Notes: generated by a model from the letters alone, not told the origin. Shown: positions 10,722 through 21,560, counted from the first letter of the stretch. The stretch: DNA of 64,000 nucleotides from Doryteuthis pealeii (GCA_023376005.1 CM042157.1:60368773-60432772), one strand, 5' to 3'. Program-made: numbers and translations.

Positions 10722-10885
10722 AGGTTAAAGAGCCCAGTCTACCCTACTATTTACTTATAGCTGGAGTGAGAATAGTTGGATTCATACCTTTCCCCAAGGG
10801 TATTAGCGTTATATGAAATGCAAACTGCTTCATTCAGGATTTGAACTCTAGTCACCATGTCTATTTCCTAGAATGATAAATATTA
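10722..10885 (-). repeat. SINE A, truncated
   Basis: Reverse-strand body and head: AAAGAGCCCAGTCTACCCTA, 'tatagctggagtgagaatag' and GGATTTGAACTCT (B-box complement). The 3' tail is missing. Confidence 0.75.
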
Positions 10886-10946
10886 CATCATAAGTCCTTT
10901 TCCTATGAGAATGACCATTATACCATGCACTTCCAAAAATATGTTG

Positions 10947-11235
10947 GGTAATCTGAACATTAGCTACATAAATGAGAGTAACCTCCCCTTGTTTCTTTCA
11001 CTTTGAGGAAGCCTTAATAACAATTAAGTTCATTTCAAATAATGTGCAAGCACAATTAACACATTTTATGATATTTTCATGTTAAAACATGCAGTTGTAT
11101 TGATTGGAACAAATTCGTATTTTCAGTGTAGATTTACGGTGAAATGAAAATGGCAAACCAAAACATAGGGCTTCCTCAAAGTGAAATAAACAAGGGGAGG
11201 TTACTCTCATCTATGTAGCTAATGTTCAGATTACC
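10947..11235. mobile_element. MITE N1, complete, 8-bp target duplication
   Basis: The 67-bp terminal inverted repeats (10947-11013 and 11169-11235) differ at only about 3 positions and begin GGTAATCTGAACATTAGC. Flanks are ATATGTTG (10939-10946) and ATATGCTG (11236-11243), an 8-bp target duplication with one mismatch. There is no transposase. An 8-bp duplication fits hAT-like or related superfamilies. Confidence 0.85.
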
Positions 11236-11243
11236 ATATGCTG

Positions 11244-11714
11244 TATAGTCATCTTGTACTTGCAGGGTTGTTTGGTGGTCATCTCACTGCCATCTTGTTC
11301 TCACAACCCACACATTGTTTTATCTCTTCTTCTTTCATCGTTACCCCACACTATTCCATCTTTTTTGCAGAGGATGAATAATATTTTCTTTGTGCATATT
11401 TTTCATTCATTTTTTGCCACTTCAGATGTTAACAGGGAAGGAATAAACAAACATACAATGCTTGTTTAAACCAATCAGTGAATCAACAAGAGGTATTTTC
11501 AAGCAATATTTCTTGGAGCACACATGACTAAGTGCCTATAGGGATGTTAAATCGATTTAGACTATAGCAACAATGTGAACCCAACTTGTAGCTAGAGTAT
11601 TTTTCTTTTTTTCTCTCCCCACTTTCATACTGTTAATTCACTGAATTGCAAAAATAACCACAAAGTTTTTGTAAAGAGTAAAAAATCAACTTAGAAGAAA
11701 AAAGACACAGATGA
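11244..11714. other. No gene seen
   Basis: No repeat, tRNA or coding signal was recognised. Confidence 0.5.
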
Positions 11715-11942
11715 TTTGGTTGGTTGGTTGGATTTTACAGTGTAGCGTAATTATTAAGGTCTACAGGAGTTTGAGAGTGGTAATAAAGCTGTGTCCACTC
11801 CTCCTTTTTTAACCTTTATTTTCCTTTATTTGGTTGGTTGGTTGGATTTTACAGTGTAGCGTAATTATTAAGGTCTACAGGAGTTTGAGAGTGGTAATAA
11901 AGCTGTGTCCACTCCTCCTTTTTTAACCTTTATTTTCCCTTA
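11715..11942. repeat. 114-bp tandem duplication
   Basis: The unit starting TTTGGTTGGTTGGTTGG at 11715 repeats at 11829 with no mismatch I can find until the end of the second unit. It begins like a family D terminus and then diverges. Confidence 0.9.
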
Positions 11943-12024
11943 TTTCCTCTTCCTCTCTTTCTATAGCTGTCCACTGCTAGAGAGGAAGAAGAAAATAAAG
12001 GTTGAAAAAAGGAGGAGCGGACAC
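11905..12024. repeat. Inverted repeat (about 46-bp arms)
   Basis: GTGTCCACTCCTCCTTTTTT at 11905 is complementary to AAAAAAGGAGGAGCGGACAC ending at 12024. The pairing extends inward through the CCTCTTCCTCTCT / AGAGAGGAAGAAG segments. Confidence 0.8.
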
Positions 12025-12189
12025 ACAACAGGTTGCTGGTAATTTGACCGAAGAATGACGCCAGAAGAGGAATTGAAAGTTGACCAGAAGCAGAAGTGAT
12101 GCGGTGACGAGGAATGAGAAAGAAGAAAATCGCCCTCTTTTGCCTTTCGGCCGTCACATCATTCAGACAGGCCTGCTGGTCCCTAGTGT

Positions 12190-12485
12190 TGGGACAGTGA
12201 TATAGTTGGTATCATGTTAGAAGGTACAGTAATTTAACAGTGTCCTCCCTCTCTTTCTCTCTGTCTTTCCTTCTCTCCGAAACAGAGCCCACAACACGAG
12301 CCTGAAAATAAATGCTAACCCCTTGTGACCATATATCTTACGTGTCTGTTGTGCCTTCTTTATCTACAATGACGACTGCTACTTAAACTTGAGTTGGTTG
12401 CATATATCGTTCCGGAGTTTGCCACAAAGAAACTTTGGTACTTTGTTATACAACCAATACATTTTTAGTGCCGTGAATTTTGAGG
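12190..12485 (+). other. Possible solo LTR
   Basis: The stretch starts TGTTGGGACAGTGATA and has a pyrimidine-rich middle. AATAAATG follows at about 12309, and TTTAGTGCCGTGAATTTTG lies at about 12465, which resembles the sequence just after the 5' LTR of some LTR retrotransposons. No second LTR or internal coding region is present. This is inference from composition only. Confidence 0.25.
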
Positions 12486-12633
12486 CATAGTGACAAGCCC
12501 CGCCAGGTAACAACAGCATTTCTATCCTTATTAGGTGATTTTATGCTTTTTTGTTGGTTATTCAATTTTCTTTTTTCGTTTTTTAAAATTCCTTTTTGAT
12601 CTATTTAACCAATAGTTTGATTCAATACGAATA

Positions 12634-12702
12634 ATTTGAACTATAGATGGGACTCTAATAGGTACTACCATTCTGGGTCAGAGTGGACCTGGGAGTAATG
12701 GC
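12634..12702 (-). repeat. Family C fragment
   Basis: ATAGATGGGACTCTAATAGG followed by the GGTCAGAGTGGACCTGGGAG block of family C. Confidence 0.65.
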
Positions 12703-12789
12703 AATTCGTTTGGTTTGGTTTCTTTTTTTATGACATAAACAAAGATAAATGAGTATGAATTTACAATGATATCTAAATAAATTTAACTG

Positions 12790-13004
12790 CCATTTGGCAG
12801 CAAGGGCATCTATCCCCTTTTCACTAGCACTAAACCAGAGATTGTTTTTGCACAGGTGGAGTGCCACACCTACCATCAGCTCCTTACTTTACCACATAGA
12901 TCAGATTACTCAATCTGTGCTACTCATATGCTGAGTTGGTGAGGCCAGTATCAAACCTGGAAGTTTATGATTCCTAGGCAGGTGCTCTACCAACAGAGTT
13001 AAAG
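12790..13004 (-). repeat. SINE B, 3'-truncated
   Basis: The GGCAGCAAGGGCATCTATCC body and the tRNA-derived head at the right (TCTACCAACAGAGTTAAA on plus). The 3' end at the left is lost. Confidence 0.75.
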
Positions 13005-14690
13005 TCACAGTAATTTGCCATCTAATCTAATTTTGTTTCTTTTCCAATTTTTCCCCCAAGTCTCTTGATTTTATAGTTTTTCTCTTTCCACCAAACTCAA
13101 CTTGGTCTAGACTGCCTCATCAAAGAAATACAAATGAAAATGGTAACCTACAATCTTGAAAATACCAAACTTGTCGATATCTTCATACATTAACACGTAT
13201 GGGTGTTGGGTTAGTTCAAATATTATAAAAAAGTAAATCAAATCTTAAAAATCAATGGGAGGTTGATGAAACGCCAAATATGATCTCAGAAACCACAAAA
13301 AAAAAAAAAAGTCAAATTAAGTCAAAAAAGCTATTTTATTGACGTTATGAAAAGCAAAAGGAGAAAGAAATGTTGAGTCAGGAACATAGTCAGGAACATA
13401 GAGAGATGTCCATGATGTTGTTGATAATGATAATGATGGTGACAACAAGGGGGGGAGAGGGATTGGAGGAGGTGGGTAAGTGGGGTTGTATATCCCCCAG
13501 TATAATATAGATAAGCCTGTTTGCATATCAGCATCAAGTTGGATGCATACCCCCAAGAGTATGCATCCAACTATTCTCCCCGATTTTCAGTCAGATTTTA
13601 ACCTAGCTACTAATAAAAGTTAAGGGAAAAAATTGTATCTTCATTTCACTTAAGAATAAGAGTCACTACAATATAAATTTTAAATAAACCCCAACTAAAA
13701 AATATTATGAAAATTAAATTCAGCATTTTATTGTACTGTCTCAGCAATTTCACTCTGCATTACCATTAACAAATAAAATAAGGAGGAATAACATACAGCC
13801 TTAAAAAAAATAAATAAATAAATAAAAAAATGGACCAAATTCCACTTGAAAAAAAAAATTAAAGAAGAAAAAAAAAAATGTTGGTTAAAGAAATTGTTTC
13901 TAAAATTTATTTTTAATCTTAAATTGAATGCACGTCTTAATTTTCTGAAATAGATGAAATCAAAACCACATGACTTTTACCAAAAGAGCAATAATTGCTA
14001 TAAGTGGTGAAAAGTCCTCAGACTAACTAAAGAAATTATGCATTTTCTTTTTTTAAATTTCTTAATCAAAACGAGATAACTATTAAATACTAATTATCAA
14101 GTACTTCCCCTTGTTTATTTGCAATTAATTGAAATATAAATTCTCTGAATAGAATATGACTCAACATTATGCTAGTATAAAATAACAAAACATTGAAACA
14201 ATTTTATGCTGTCATCCTGTGAATTTGGTAAGATAGGAAGTGCCATTTTTATAATAAACTGTTGATTGTACTTATCAATGAATGGTGAAAGATATTCATT
14301 TGTTGTTGAGTAACTACTTGTTATCTTAGGGGTTCAAGTCAGTAAAAACAGCCAATTTTTTGTTTCACGTGACATACTGACCAGACTTATCTTTGGACCC
14401 CCAAGTAATCTTTATTTAGACAAACTTAAAATGGAAGGAGGGGCTTTGGAAAAAAAATTAAAAAATAAATAAAAATAAATAAAAAAGAGAAAATTAATTT
14501 GGTTGGCTTCAGAAGTCATCAAATGATGGATCACATGAATAGCAACGGTGCAAGAGTTTGTGCAAGTAAACAAAAAGAAGAACAAATGTCCGAGTGTATG
14601 CAAGTACGGGAGAGTGTGGGCAAGTCAGGAGGGTAAGTGTGCAACCAAACTCCAGCATTGGAGCCTATCAGATGCAGTTTAGTATCATAC
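13005..14690. other. No gene seen; one short hairpin
   Basis: AT-rich DNA. AGTTGGATGCATAC and its reverse complement at about 13537-13571 form a 14-bp hairpin built from two opposed SINE A body fragments. A-rich tracts lie at 13805-13880 and 14450-14490. Confidence 0.5.
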
Positions 14691-14696
14691 AGGGTT

Positions 14697-14972
14697 GGAA
14701 GTGTGTGGTGTAACGGTTAGTCAATGGACTCGTCGATCCAAGTTCAAATCCTGGACAAGGCTGTTTGCATTTCACATAGCACTAATACCCTTGGGAAAGG
14801 TATGCATACAACTACTCTCCCTCCGGCTATGGGTAAGTAGTAAGGCAGACTAGGCTATTTAACCTTGGTTAGGTAACCAGTCTAGAAGGAAAACTCAATT
14901 CAAACCTGTTAAATTCCGCTTAAGAAATTGACCTTGTGTAACATCCTGCTCATGCGGAAGGGTTGGTAAATA
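14697..14972 (+). repeat. SINE A, near full length
   Basis: Head GTGTGGTGTAACGGTTAG, B-box-like AAGTTCAAATCCTGG, full body and 3' end 'ggaagggttggtaaatatat'. Family E starts a few bases beyond. Confidence 0.85.
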
Positions 14973-14984
14973 TATACAGGAGAT

Positions 14985-15255
14985 ATAGTGAATATTTACC
15001 ATGTACCCCATGCATACAGTTTAGGCACAATTAATGTGGGACCATCCACAAACCAAAGCACATGGGAGGTAGGTGTAAAAAATGCGTTGATCCCATCAGC
15101 ATTCCCCCTCAAGGTGGATGCCTCAAGCAACAGGCAATAAACCCAGCCCTGCCCCTTTAAATCAAGGGGGAAGGTGTTGCCTGGGAGCATGACTCAACGT
15201 TGTTAACTTTTGGAGTCCAGGGCCGAAGCCACCGTATCCTCTGGTGGAAACCAGT
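14985..15255 (+). repeat. Family E dispersed repeat
   Basis: Same order of blocks as 23700-23975: ATGTGGGACCATCCACAAAC, 'gtgttgcctggg' and AGTCCAGGGCCGAAGCCACC. Confidence 0.7.
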
Positions 15256-15618
15256 GTATTATTCTAAGCCCCACGAACAGGGTGGATGAGCACTTAAGAC
15301 TAAGTGGAAGTATACTCAAAGAAGTATGCAGCAAAGAAAGCATATTGGTATGAAAAAGATATTAATTTTAAATTTGATCTTTACTCTGACAATGTGCTGT
15401 CATTTATAAAATATTGAGAGTAAAGCAAGTCAACCAAAGAGAAAGGAGGGACACAAAAGGATTAAATTACTCTTGTCTGAAAAACTTAACAGGGAGTTCA
15501 ATCATTGACTTATAGAAGGAAAAAATCCAAATATCTACTAAGCCCATCATAATTAACCCTTTCACTGTTCAATGATATTTCTGCTGCTGCTACTTGATTT
15601 AAAGAAAAAAAATTTTAT
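15256..15618. other. No gene seen
   Basis: Nothing recognised apart from AT-rich sequence. Confidence 0.5.
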
Positions 15619-15965
15619 GTACTGTATTTGACAGCATATAAGATGCATGGGCATATAAGACACACACTCCCATTTTAGCAGGTCAGATTCAGGAAAAAAA
15701 AGTTTTTAGTGTATTTAAGCATATATTGTTGAAAACAGTCTAGCTGTGCATTACACAAGCAGAAACATAGCTGTATAAAAGCAATTTGGCAGTACAGGCA
15801 AGCAGTAAGCATACACAAGACCTGGCTTAATGAGCATTATAGATAAGATTAGCCTAGGCCTACAGGAGGTCTCAAACTTCACCTATGATGTATAAGACGC
15901 AGGGCAATTTTTTGAGCCAAAATTTTGGGAAAAAAGTGCGTCCTATATGCTGTCAAATACGGTAC
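15619..15965. mobile_element. TIR element, 347 bp
   Basis: The left end GTACTGTATTTGACAGCATA pairs with the right end, whose reverse complement is GTACCGTATTTGACAGCATA. Subterminal CATATAAGACACAC and TATAAGACGCAGGG motifs are arranged symmetrically. 'Cgtcttatatgc'-type ends are common in animal non-autonomous DNA transposons. No coding sequence. Confidence 0.75.
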
Positions 15966-16529
15966 TTATTAATATATAGATATTTTTGATATTTTAATTT
16001 TTTTTATGAGGAGCGCCACACCTACCATTAAATAATAAAGGAACAGATTCCTGAATAAAATGTCAAAAGTATTAAATTTTGTAAGGATTATAAATCAACA
16101 AGTTGTCTAATTGATGAAAAACAAATAAAAGCCACAATCACAAGTGTTTATTTTTTCAGGATCAGCAAAGCACTTAAAATCTTAAATATGCATGTAGTGT
16201 TTAGAATAAAAATGATCATTTTTAAATATCTAAGTTTACAGTTATTATCTGGATTCACAGCTGATAAACACGAGAGGTAAAAAATAATAAAAATGACTAA
16301 GCTAAAGATATAATGTCCAAAAGATTAAAAAGGAAAAAAAAAATTACTAACAAATTGGTAATCAAGATAGTTCTTTGTTTTTCATACATTATTGATGTCC
16401 TTTGTGCCAGGTCAAGTAGAATATCTCGGCTTTTCTATTGATATCACGGGGCAAATGTTAAACAAGTTGATGGTCAACATGTTAAACAGAATTAGTAATC
16501 TGGTTTAGCCATTGTCACTGGCAGTTAAG
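15966..16529. other. No gene seen
   Basis: AT-rich with no recognised element. Confidence 0.5.
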
Positions 16530-16612
16530 AGGTCCCAGTTGGCATCAAAACTGACAGTTCAAACAAGCATGTCTTTCCAACCCTTCTTACAATACTGGTG
16601 ATACATTTAAGG

Positions 16613-17210
16613 ACTGCCCTGTTGGCTGGGGCGTTAGAATGCACTGACTGCACCTGTGCAGAGGGGTAAGACTCCCCCAATGGGACCACCTGTTGGCTGT
16701 GGGTTTCAACCAAGGATAGGACCCAGGTGATTGAGCAGTCCATGAAATGCAACATTCCACTTTGGTCCTTACTTGGGCTAGACGGGCGGTCGGAGAGGCC
16801 CGCTCCAATCAATCGGTTGGTCACATCAAGCTCTAGTAACTATATGATTGCCCCAACCCTATTGCCCTTATGGCAAGCCCAAACCCTTTTTATCATATGG
16901 GTGCTAGAAGGCGGTGGCTGAGGGTCTACATGTCCTGGGAATGACGTTAAACTATCTGATGGTGAGGTTCCAGTTTTGGAGGTTTGGGGAATGTGGAGCA
17001 CCCTTCCTCACCATTGCTCCCTGGTCCACTTTGACCCAGAGTGGTAGTACCTGTTAGGGTCCCATATATGGGTTAAATGGTAAAACATGTTTATAAACAA
17101 AACTGATTATCCATTAAGAATGAATTTATTTCAAAACTTTATTGGCATTAAATGACCCACCGAGGTTGATATGCCATAAAAGTAAAACAAAGCAACCAAA
17201 CCAAACCAAA
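16613..17210 (+). mobile_element. Family C retroposon, complete, 10-bp target duplication
   Basis: Flanked by identical ACATTTAAGG (16603-16612 and 17211-17220). The plus strand starts ACTGCCCTGTTGGCTGGGGC and ends GTTGATATGCCATAAAAGTA followed by a CAACCAAACCAAACCAAA tail. A variable-length target duplication and a simple 3' tail indicate target-primed reverse transcription. The 598-bp element has no intact ORF. Its 3' terminus matches that of the LINE relic at 44.25-44.79 kb. Confidence 0.8.
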
Positions 17211-17212
17211 AC

Positions 17213-17870
17213 ATTTAAGGAGGTGCATGTGGTGTAATGTTTATAAGAAATGGACTGGTGAAATATTTCACTTTATACAAATATTCTTGGGAAAGGTATA
17301 AATCCAGCTATTCTCCCTTCAGTTATGGATAAATAGTAGGGCAGACTGGGCTCTTTAACCTTAGTATGGCAACTAGTCAAAGAGAATGAAAATTCTTAAT
17401 TCAAACCTCCGCTCAAAAATTGACTGTGTTACATCCTGCTTGTTAAGAGGCCTCAGTTGGAATCAAAACTGACGGCTCAAACAAGCATCCCTTTCCAACC
17501 CTTCTTACAATACTGGTGATATATTTAAGGAGGTGCTTGTGGTGTAATGTTTACTATCATGAGAAATGGACATGGCAAACAGAGTTCAAATCCTGGACAA
17601 GGCTGTTTGTATTTCGCTTAGTCCTAATACTCTTGGGAAAGGTATAAATCCACCTATTCTCCCTCCAGTTATGAGTAAATAGTAGGACAGACTGGGCTGT
17701 TTAACCTTAGTATGGCAACTGGTCTAGGAGAAGAAAAATTCTGAATTCAAACCTGTTAAACTCCACTCAAAAATTGACTGTGCCACATCCTGCTTGTTAA
17801 GTGGCCTTAGTTGGCATCAAATCTGACAGGTTGAACAAGCATGCCTTTCCAGCCCTTCTGATACATCTAA
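17213..17870 (+). repeat. Two tandem SINE A copies with shared 80-bp linker
   Basis: SINE A heads lie at about 17222 and 17528, roughly 306 bp apart. After each copy comes the same linker (AACAAGCATCCCTTTCCAAC type), which also appears at 16530-16602 just left of the family C insertion. The unit was probably tandemly amplified before family C inserted. The first copy lacks the B-box part of the head. Confidence 0.75.
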
Positions 17871-17935
17871 TGAGGTTGGTTGGTTATTTGGTCTAATGGC
17901 ATATCAACCCTTGTGGGTCATTTAATGCCAAATCT
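17871..17935 (-). repeat. Family D short 3' end
   Basis: GGTTGGTTGGTTATTTGG, then AATGGCATATCAACCCTTGT and GGGTCATTTAATGCC. Confidence 0.7.
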
Positions 17936-18179
17936 TTTTTTTTGTTTATATATAAATAAAATAAATATAAAAGGTTTTACATATCTATTTATTTGATGAC
18001 AAAGGAACAGTCACAACCATTTGGTTTCATGCGTACGTAACTGCAAACATTCTTCAGGTGACATGGTTTCAAATGCCATAATTATATAATAGCTCTATTT
18101 CTTATATTGAGCACTCTACCAATAATACTGCACTTTGGCACACAGTTCCAGTAAAAGCTGAAACAATGACAATCCCACG

Positions 18180-18218
<39 letters not shown>

Positions 18219-18540
18219 AGCCAAAAGAACAAATCAGTACAGTTATTTTGTAAAAATAAAATAAAATGAAATAATATTCCATATCCTTGAGGCATACTGA
18301 CAATAAAATTAACTCCTACATATTTTTTAAAACTCACTGTGTAGATTTGTATTTGGCTAAGATTCAAATTATTTCTAAAGTCAACCTAACTTTGTATAAA
18401 TCCAAGTCGAATGCTATTGGATTTATAAGGACGTTTTCATCAAATTTGTAATACACAGCAAGAAATATCATTGAACTATAAATAAATGACTTTATCCAAA
18501 AATCATTCTTGGAAGACTGCCTCATAATAAAACCAACTAA
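17936..18540. other. No gene seen; (AT)n at 18180-18214
   Basis: AT-rich sequence with one long AT microsatellite. The open frames spanning it are translations of the microsatellite. Confidence 0.6.
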
Positions 18541-18544
18541 TTTT

Positions 18545-18770
18545 GAGGTGGCGGTGCTCATGGTGTAATGGTTATCATAGGAAATGGATGTGGCAACCCG
18601 AGTTCAAATCCTGGACAAGGGTTTTTGCATTTCACCTAGGGTATGAATCCAAATACTTCCTCGAAATATGGGTAAATAGAAGGGCAGACTGGGGTCTTTA
18701 TGGCAACCAGTCTAGGAGAAGGAAAACCTAATTAAATCTGTTAGACTGTCATATCCTGCTTGTAGCAGTA
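18545..18770 (+). repeat. SINE A, internally shortened
   Basis: Head GTGCTCATGGTGTAATGGTT and B-box-like CGAGTTCAAATCCTGG. Several body deletions, with the 3' end at 'tgtcatatcctgcttgt'. Confidence 0.8.
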
Positions 18771-18915
18771 GAAATGGGTAATCCCAAAAGTAAGGTTTGC
18801 AAAACACTGGGAACACAGGGAAACTGTTTGTGTGGTTATAGGCAACACTGTTGTGTTTGTTATGCATGCACCTGCCTCACTGCCACACCCTGTCTTGGCT
18901 TGGTAGTCATTTCTG

Positions 18916-19080
18916 ATGAAGCACATGATTGATGCTACCAATAAGTGTGAAGTTTATGCAGCTATTCCGTTTTAGAATGCAAAAGGCATTAAACCAATTG
19001 AAATTCATCCCCAATTAATGGAAGTGTATAACAAGTCGTGCATGGATGTCAGAAACATCCGCAAGTGGTGTAGGAAGTTT
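18916..19080 (+). pseudogene. Mariner transposase N-terminal relic
   Basis: Translates to MIDATNKCEV, an in-frame stop, then NAKGIKPIEIHPQLMEVY and DVRNIRKWCRKF, the mariner/SETMAR-type DNA-binding region. The family's C-terminus (NGDYLEK then stop) resumes after the inserted family C. Confidence 0.85.
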
Positions 19081-19084
19081 GATG

Positions 19085-19650
19085 GTTTATTTTGTTTTAC
19101 AGCATATCAACCTCAGTGGGTCATTTAATGCCAATAAAGTTTTGAAATAAATTCATTCTTAATGGATACACAATTTTTTTATAAGTACATTTTTCTATTT
19201 AACCCATAGATGGGACCCTAACAGGTACTACCACTCCGGGTCAAAGTGGACCAGGGAGCAATGGTGATGAAGGGGTGCTCCACATTCCCCAAACCTCCAA
19301 AACTGGAACCTCACCATCAGATAGAGTTTAACATCATTCCCAGGACATGTAGACCCTCAGCTACCGCCTTCTAGCACTCATATGATAAAAAGGGGTTGGG
19401 GCTTGCCATAAGGGCAATGGGGTTGGGGCAATCATACAGGTGCTAGGGCTTGACATGACTAGCCAATTGTCTAGCCTAAGTAAGGGTCTAAGTGGAGTGT
19501 TGCAGGTCATGGACTGCTCATCCACCAAGACTCCGACCTTAAGCATCACAAGTCGCCATCCACGGCCAACAGGTGGCCCCATTTATGGGGGTATTATCCC
19601 TCTGCAGAGGTGCATTCTAACGCCACAGCCGAAAGAGCAAGACCAAAACG
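19085..19650 (-). mobile_element. Family C retroposon inserted in mariner
   Basis: Runs on plus from TTTTGTTTTACAGCATATCA (the 3' end on minus) through AACCCATAGATGGGACCCTA to the GAGGTGCATTCTAACGCC block (the 5' end on minus). It interrupts the mariner between its N-terminal and C-terminal coding relics, so it is younger than that mariner copy. Confidence 0.8.
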
Positions 19651-19773
19651 GGGATTATCTAGAAAAATAGATACATGTTCAAACTTTAAAATTATGTAAA
19701 CATCACTGATAACAGATAATAAACGTTTCTGTGATTTCTAAATATTTTGGACACCTTACCTTTAGGATTACCC

Positions 19774-20100
19774 TCATACATAATTCTATGTCTCACTCTA
19801 AATACTTTTCAAAAATCCACAACTCACACATGTGACAGTTTCTCGCACTTACCTAAAAAATTCCCGTGATTGACCCCCCTCCACTGTCAGTCACATAGTC
19901 GGGCACCAGGTTCACTAGTGGTGGTGGGGGGGAGCAGCCACTACATTCTTAAAGCCTGGTTTCATAATACAGATTGCCCATTCATATTAATGTTACATAT
20001 TTGTCATAATATGATAATCAACAGGTTTGACATGTAAATCCTCACAAAACAAATACTTGCTACACGAGCTTAGCATCACGTAACGAATAGCACTGTCAGT
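19774..20100. other. No gene seen
   Basis: Contains a short G-rich stretch (GGTGGTGGGGGGGAGC at about 19920). Nothing recognised. Confidence 0.5.
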
Positions 20101-20109
20101 TAAATTTAA

Positions 20110-20161
<52 letters not shown>

Positions 20162-20187
20162 TGTTCTGGTTCCAACAGGAATTCAAT

Positions 20188-20342
20188 ATTTTATAAAAAA
20201 GAAGGTCCGCAAAATGTATTATGTTATCGAAAAAAAATTTTTTATTTTTTTTATTATTCTTTTTATCTTATGTAAGATAAAAAGAATAAAAAAATTTTTT
20301 TCTGAGAACATAATACATTTTGCGGACCTTCTTTTTTATAAT
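20188..20342. mobile_element. Foldback MITE between (AT)n tracts
   Basis: AAGAAGGTCCGCAAAATGTA and its reverse complement form arms of about 65 bp around a TTATGTAA centre. (AT)n tracts lie at 20121-20155 and 20340-20358 on either side. Confidence 0.8.
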
Positions 20343-20557
20343 ATATATATATATATATGAAAAACAGTTAAGTTGGAGATGATTCTATTTGGGATCATCT
20401 ATACCCTCAGTATATCCCCCAATGCATACCTATGCAGATGCACACCTATAGTTTTATACAAGGATTATTTCAAATCCATAAGAGAGCTCAATGTAAAATA
20501 ATTAATAAATTAATTATATACAGAGCAATATTTACACTTCCAATAAGAAAAAAAATA

Positions 20558-20740
20558 CCCTTCGGAAAGGTATGCATCCAACTACTCTGCCTCCAGTTAT
20601 GAGTAAATACTAGGATAGACTGGGCTCTTTAACCTTGGCAAGGTAACCAGTCTAGGAGAAGGAAAACTCTGAATTCTATATTTTAAACTCCATTTAAGAA
20701 ATTGACTGTCACATCCTGCTCGTGTGGAGGGGTTGGTAAA
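20558..20740 (+). repeat. SINE A, 5'-truncated
   Basis: Starts at the body block CCCTTCGGAAAGGTATGCAT and ends with GAGGGGTTGGTAAATATA. Confidence 0.8.
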
Positions 20741-20945
20741 TATATATATATGTTGTGTATTTTGGCAGCAAATTATTTTTCAGGCATGTGTTATTGAACA
20801 ACATGGAGTACTTCTTCATTATTTGTATTTGTGTCTTTTCCAGTCGTCTGGCGATGTTTCTGGTGTACGGATCAAATCTAAATAGAATATTTCCTATACT
20901 GTTAGCCCGAGCACTTTCGACTACTTCCTCAGTCGTCATCATAGG
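20709..20945 (-). pseudogene. Possible PLE-type N-terminal coding fragment
   Basis: The minus-strand frame includes ARRLEKTQIQIMKKYSMLFN then NTCLKNNLLPKYT. The basic helix followed by a short '-LLPKYT' segment is reminiscent of the region upstream of the RT in Penelope-like elements. The frame runs into (AT)n and SINE A sequence. A hammerhead-like core lies at its 5' side (20915-20932, minus). The assignment rests on resemblance only. Confidence 0.35.
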
Positions 20946-20964
20946 GTATACAAGTTGGTTTTAG

Positions 20965-21042
20965 TTCGTGTTTTTTTAGGTCTTTTATCTATGTTGTTAT
21001 CATTTTGTTTTTTTTATTTGAAGAGTCTATATTTTTATAATA

Positions 21043-21094
<52 letters not shown>

Positions 21095-21390
21095 TTCTTT
21101 TTCATTTATTCAAGACATCCTGCAAATTTGAAGCTTATTACATTGTTTGGGTGTGAGAATGCTCGAAATTGTTTCCATACAAATTACTGGTAACTGTTTC
21201 TTGGCTCAAGCCCCATTTTGGTTAATGGAAGATTTCCTAGGAATGCTCTAATTGCACAGAGCTTGAAAAACCTGTATTTTGATTGGAATTGATCATCAAT
21301 ATCTAATCAGAAATACATAAGATTGGTCATTAATAATAATGGAAAATAACCCAACAAGACATTTGCTTTTTAAATTGATCTGGTTTCTTT
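20965..21390. other. No gene seen; (AT)n at about 21038-21086
   Basis: A long AT tract with a short (AC)n end. No gene was recognised. Confidence 0.55.
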
Positions 21391-21560
21391 ATTTAATTGC
21401 ATATCTACTTTTGTGGGTTATTTAATATCATAAATTTATGAGGAGGACTTGCCAGGATTGATGACTGATAGTGATGGGTGGCAAGAGAGTCATAGAAATC
21501 TGTGCTGTCCAGGTAACATAATGATAATGATGATAATATACACATCCTTTTACAGACAGG
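21391..21560. repeat. Family D 3' end and family G fragment
   Basis: ATTGCATATCTACTTTTGTG (family D) is followed by GGGTGGCAAGAGAGTCATAG, which resembles part of 41340-41395 (GGATGGCAAGAAAGTCATGG). Confidence 0.5.

Larger units (their letters stand above)
18781..19768 (+). mobile_element. Mariner element split by a family C insertion
   Basis: The left TIR ATCCCAAAAGTAAGGT (18781-18796) and right TIR (reverse complement ATCCTAAAGGTAAGGT, ending 19768) match at 14 of 16 positions. TA flanks both ends. It keeps a transposase N-terminus (about 18920-19080) and the last few codons (about 19648-19670), with family C lying between. Confidence 0.85.

Noticed and set aside
16525..16921. Open frames of 64-99 codons across 16.5-16.9 kb
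   Set aside because: They fall in family C on both strands and are not conserved in frame between family C copies.
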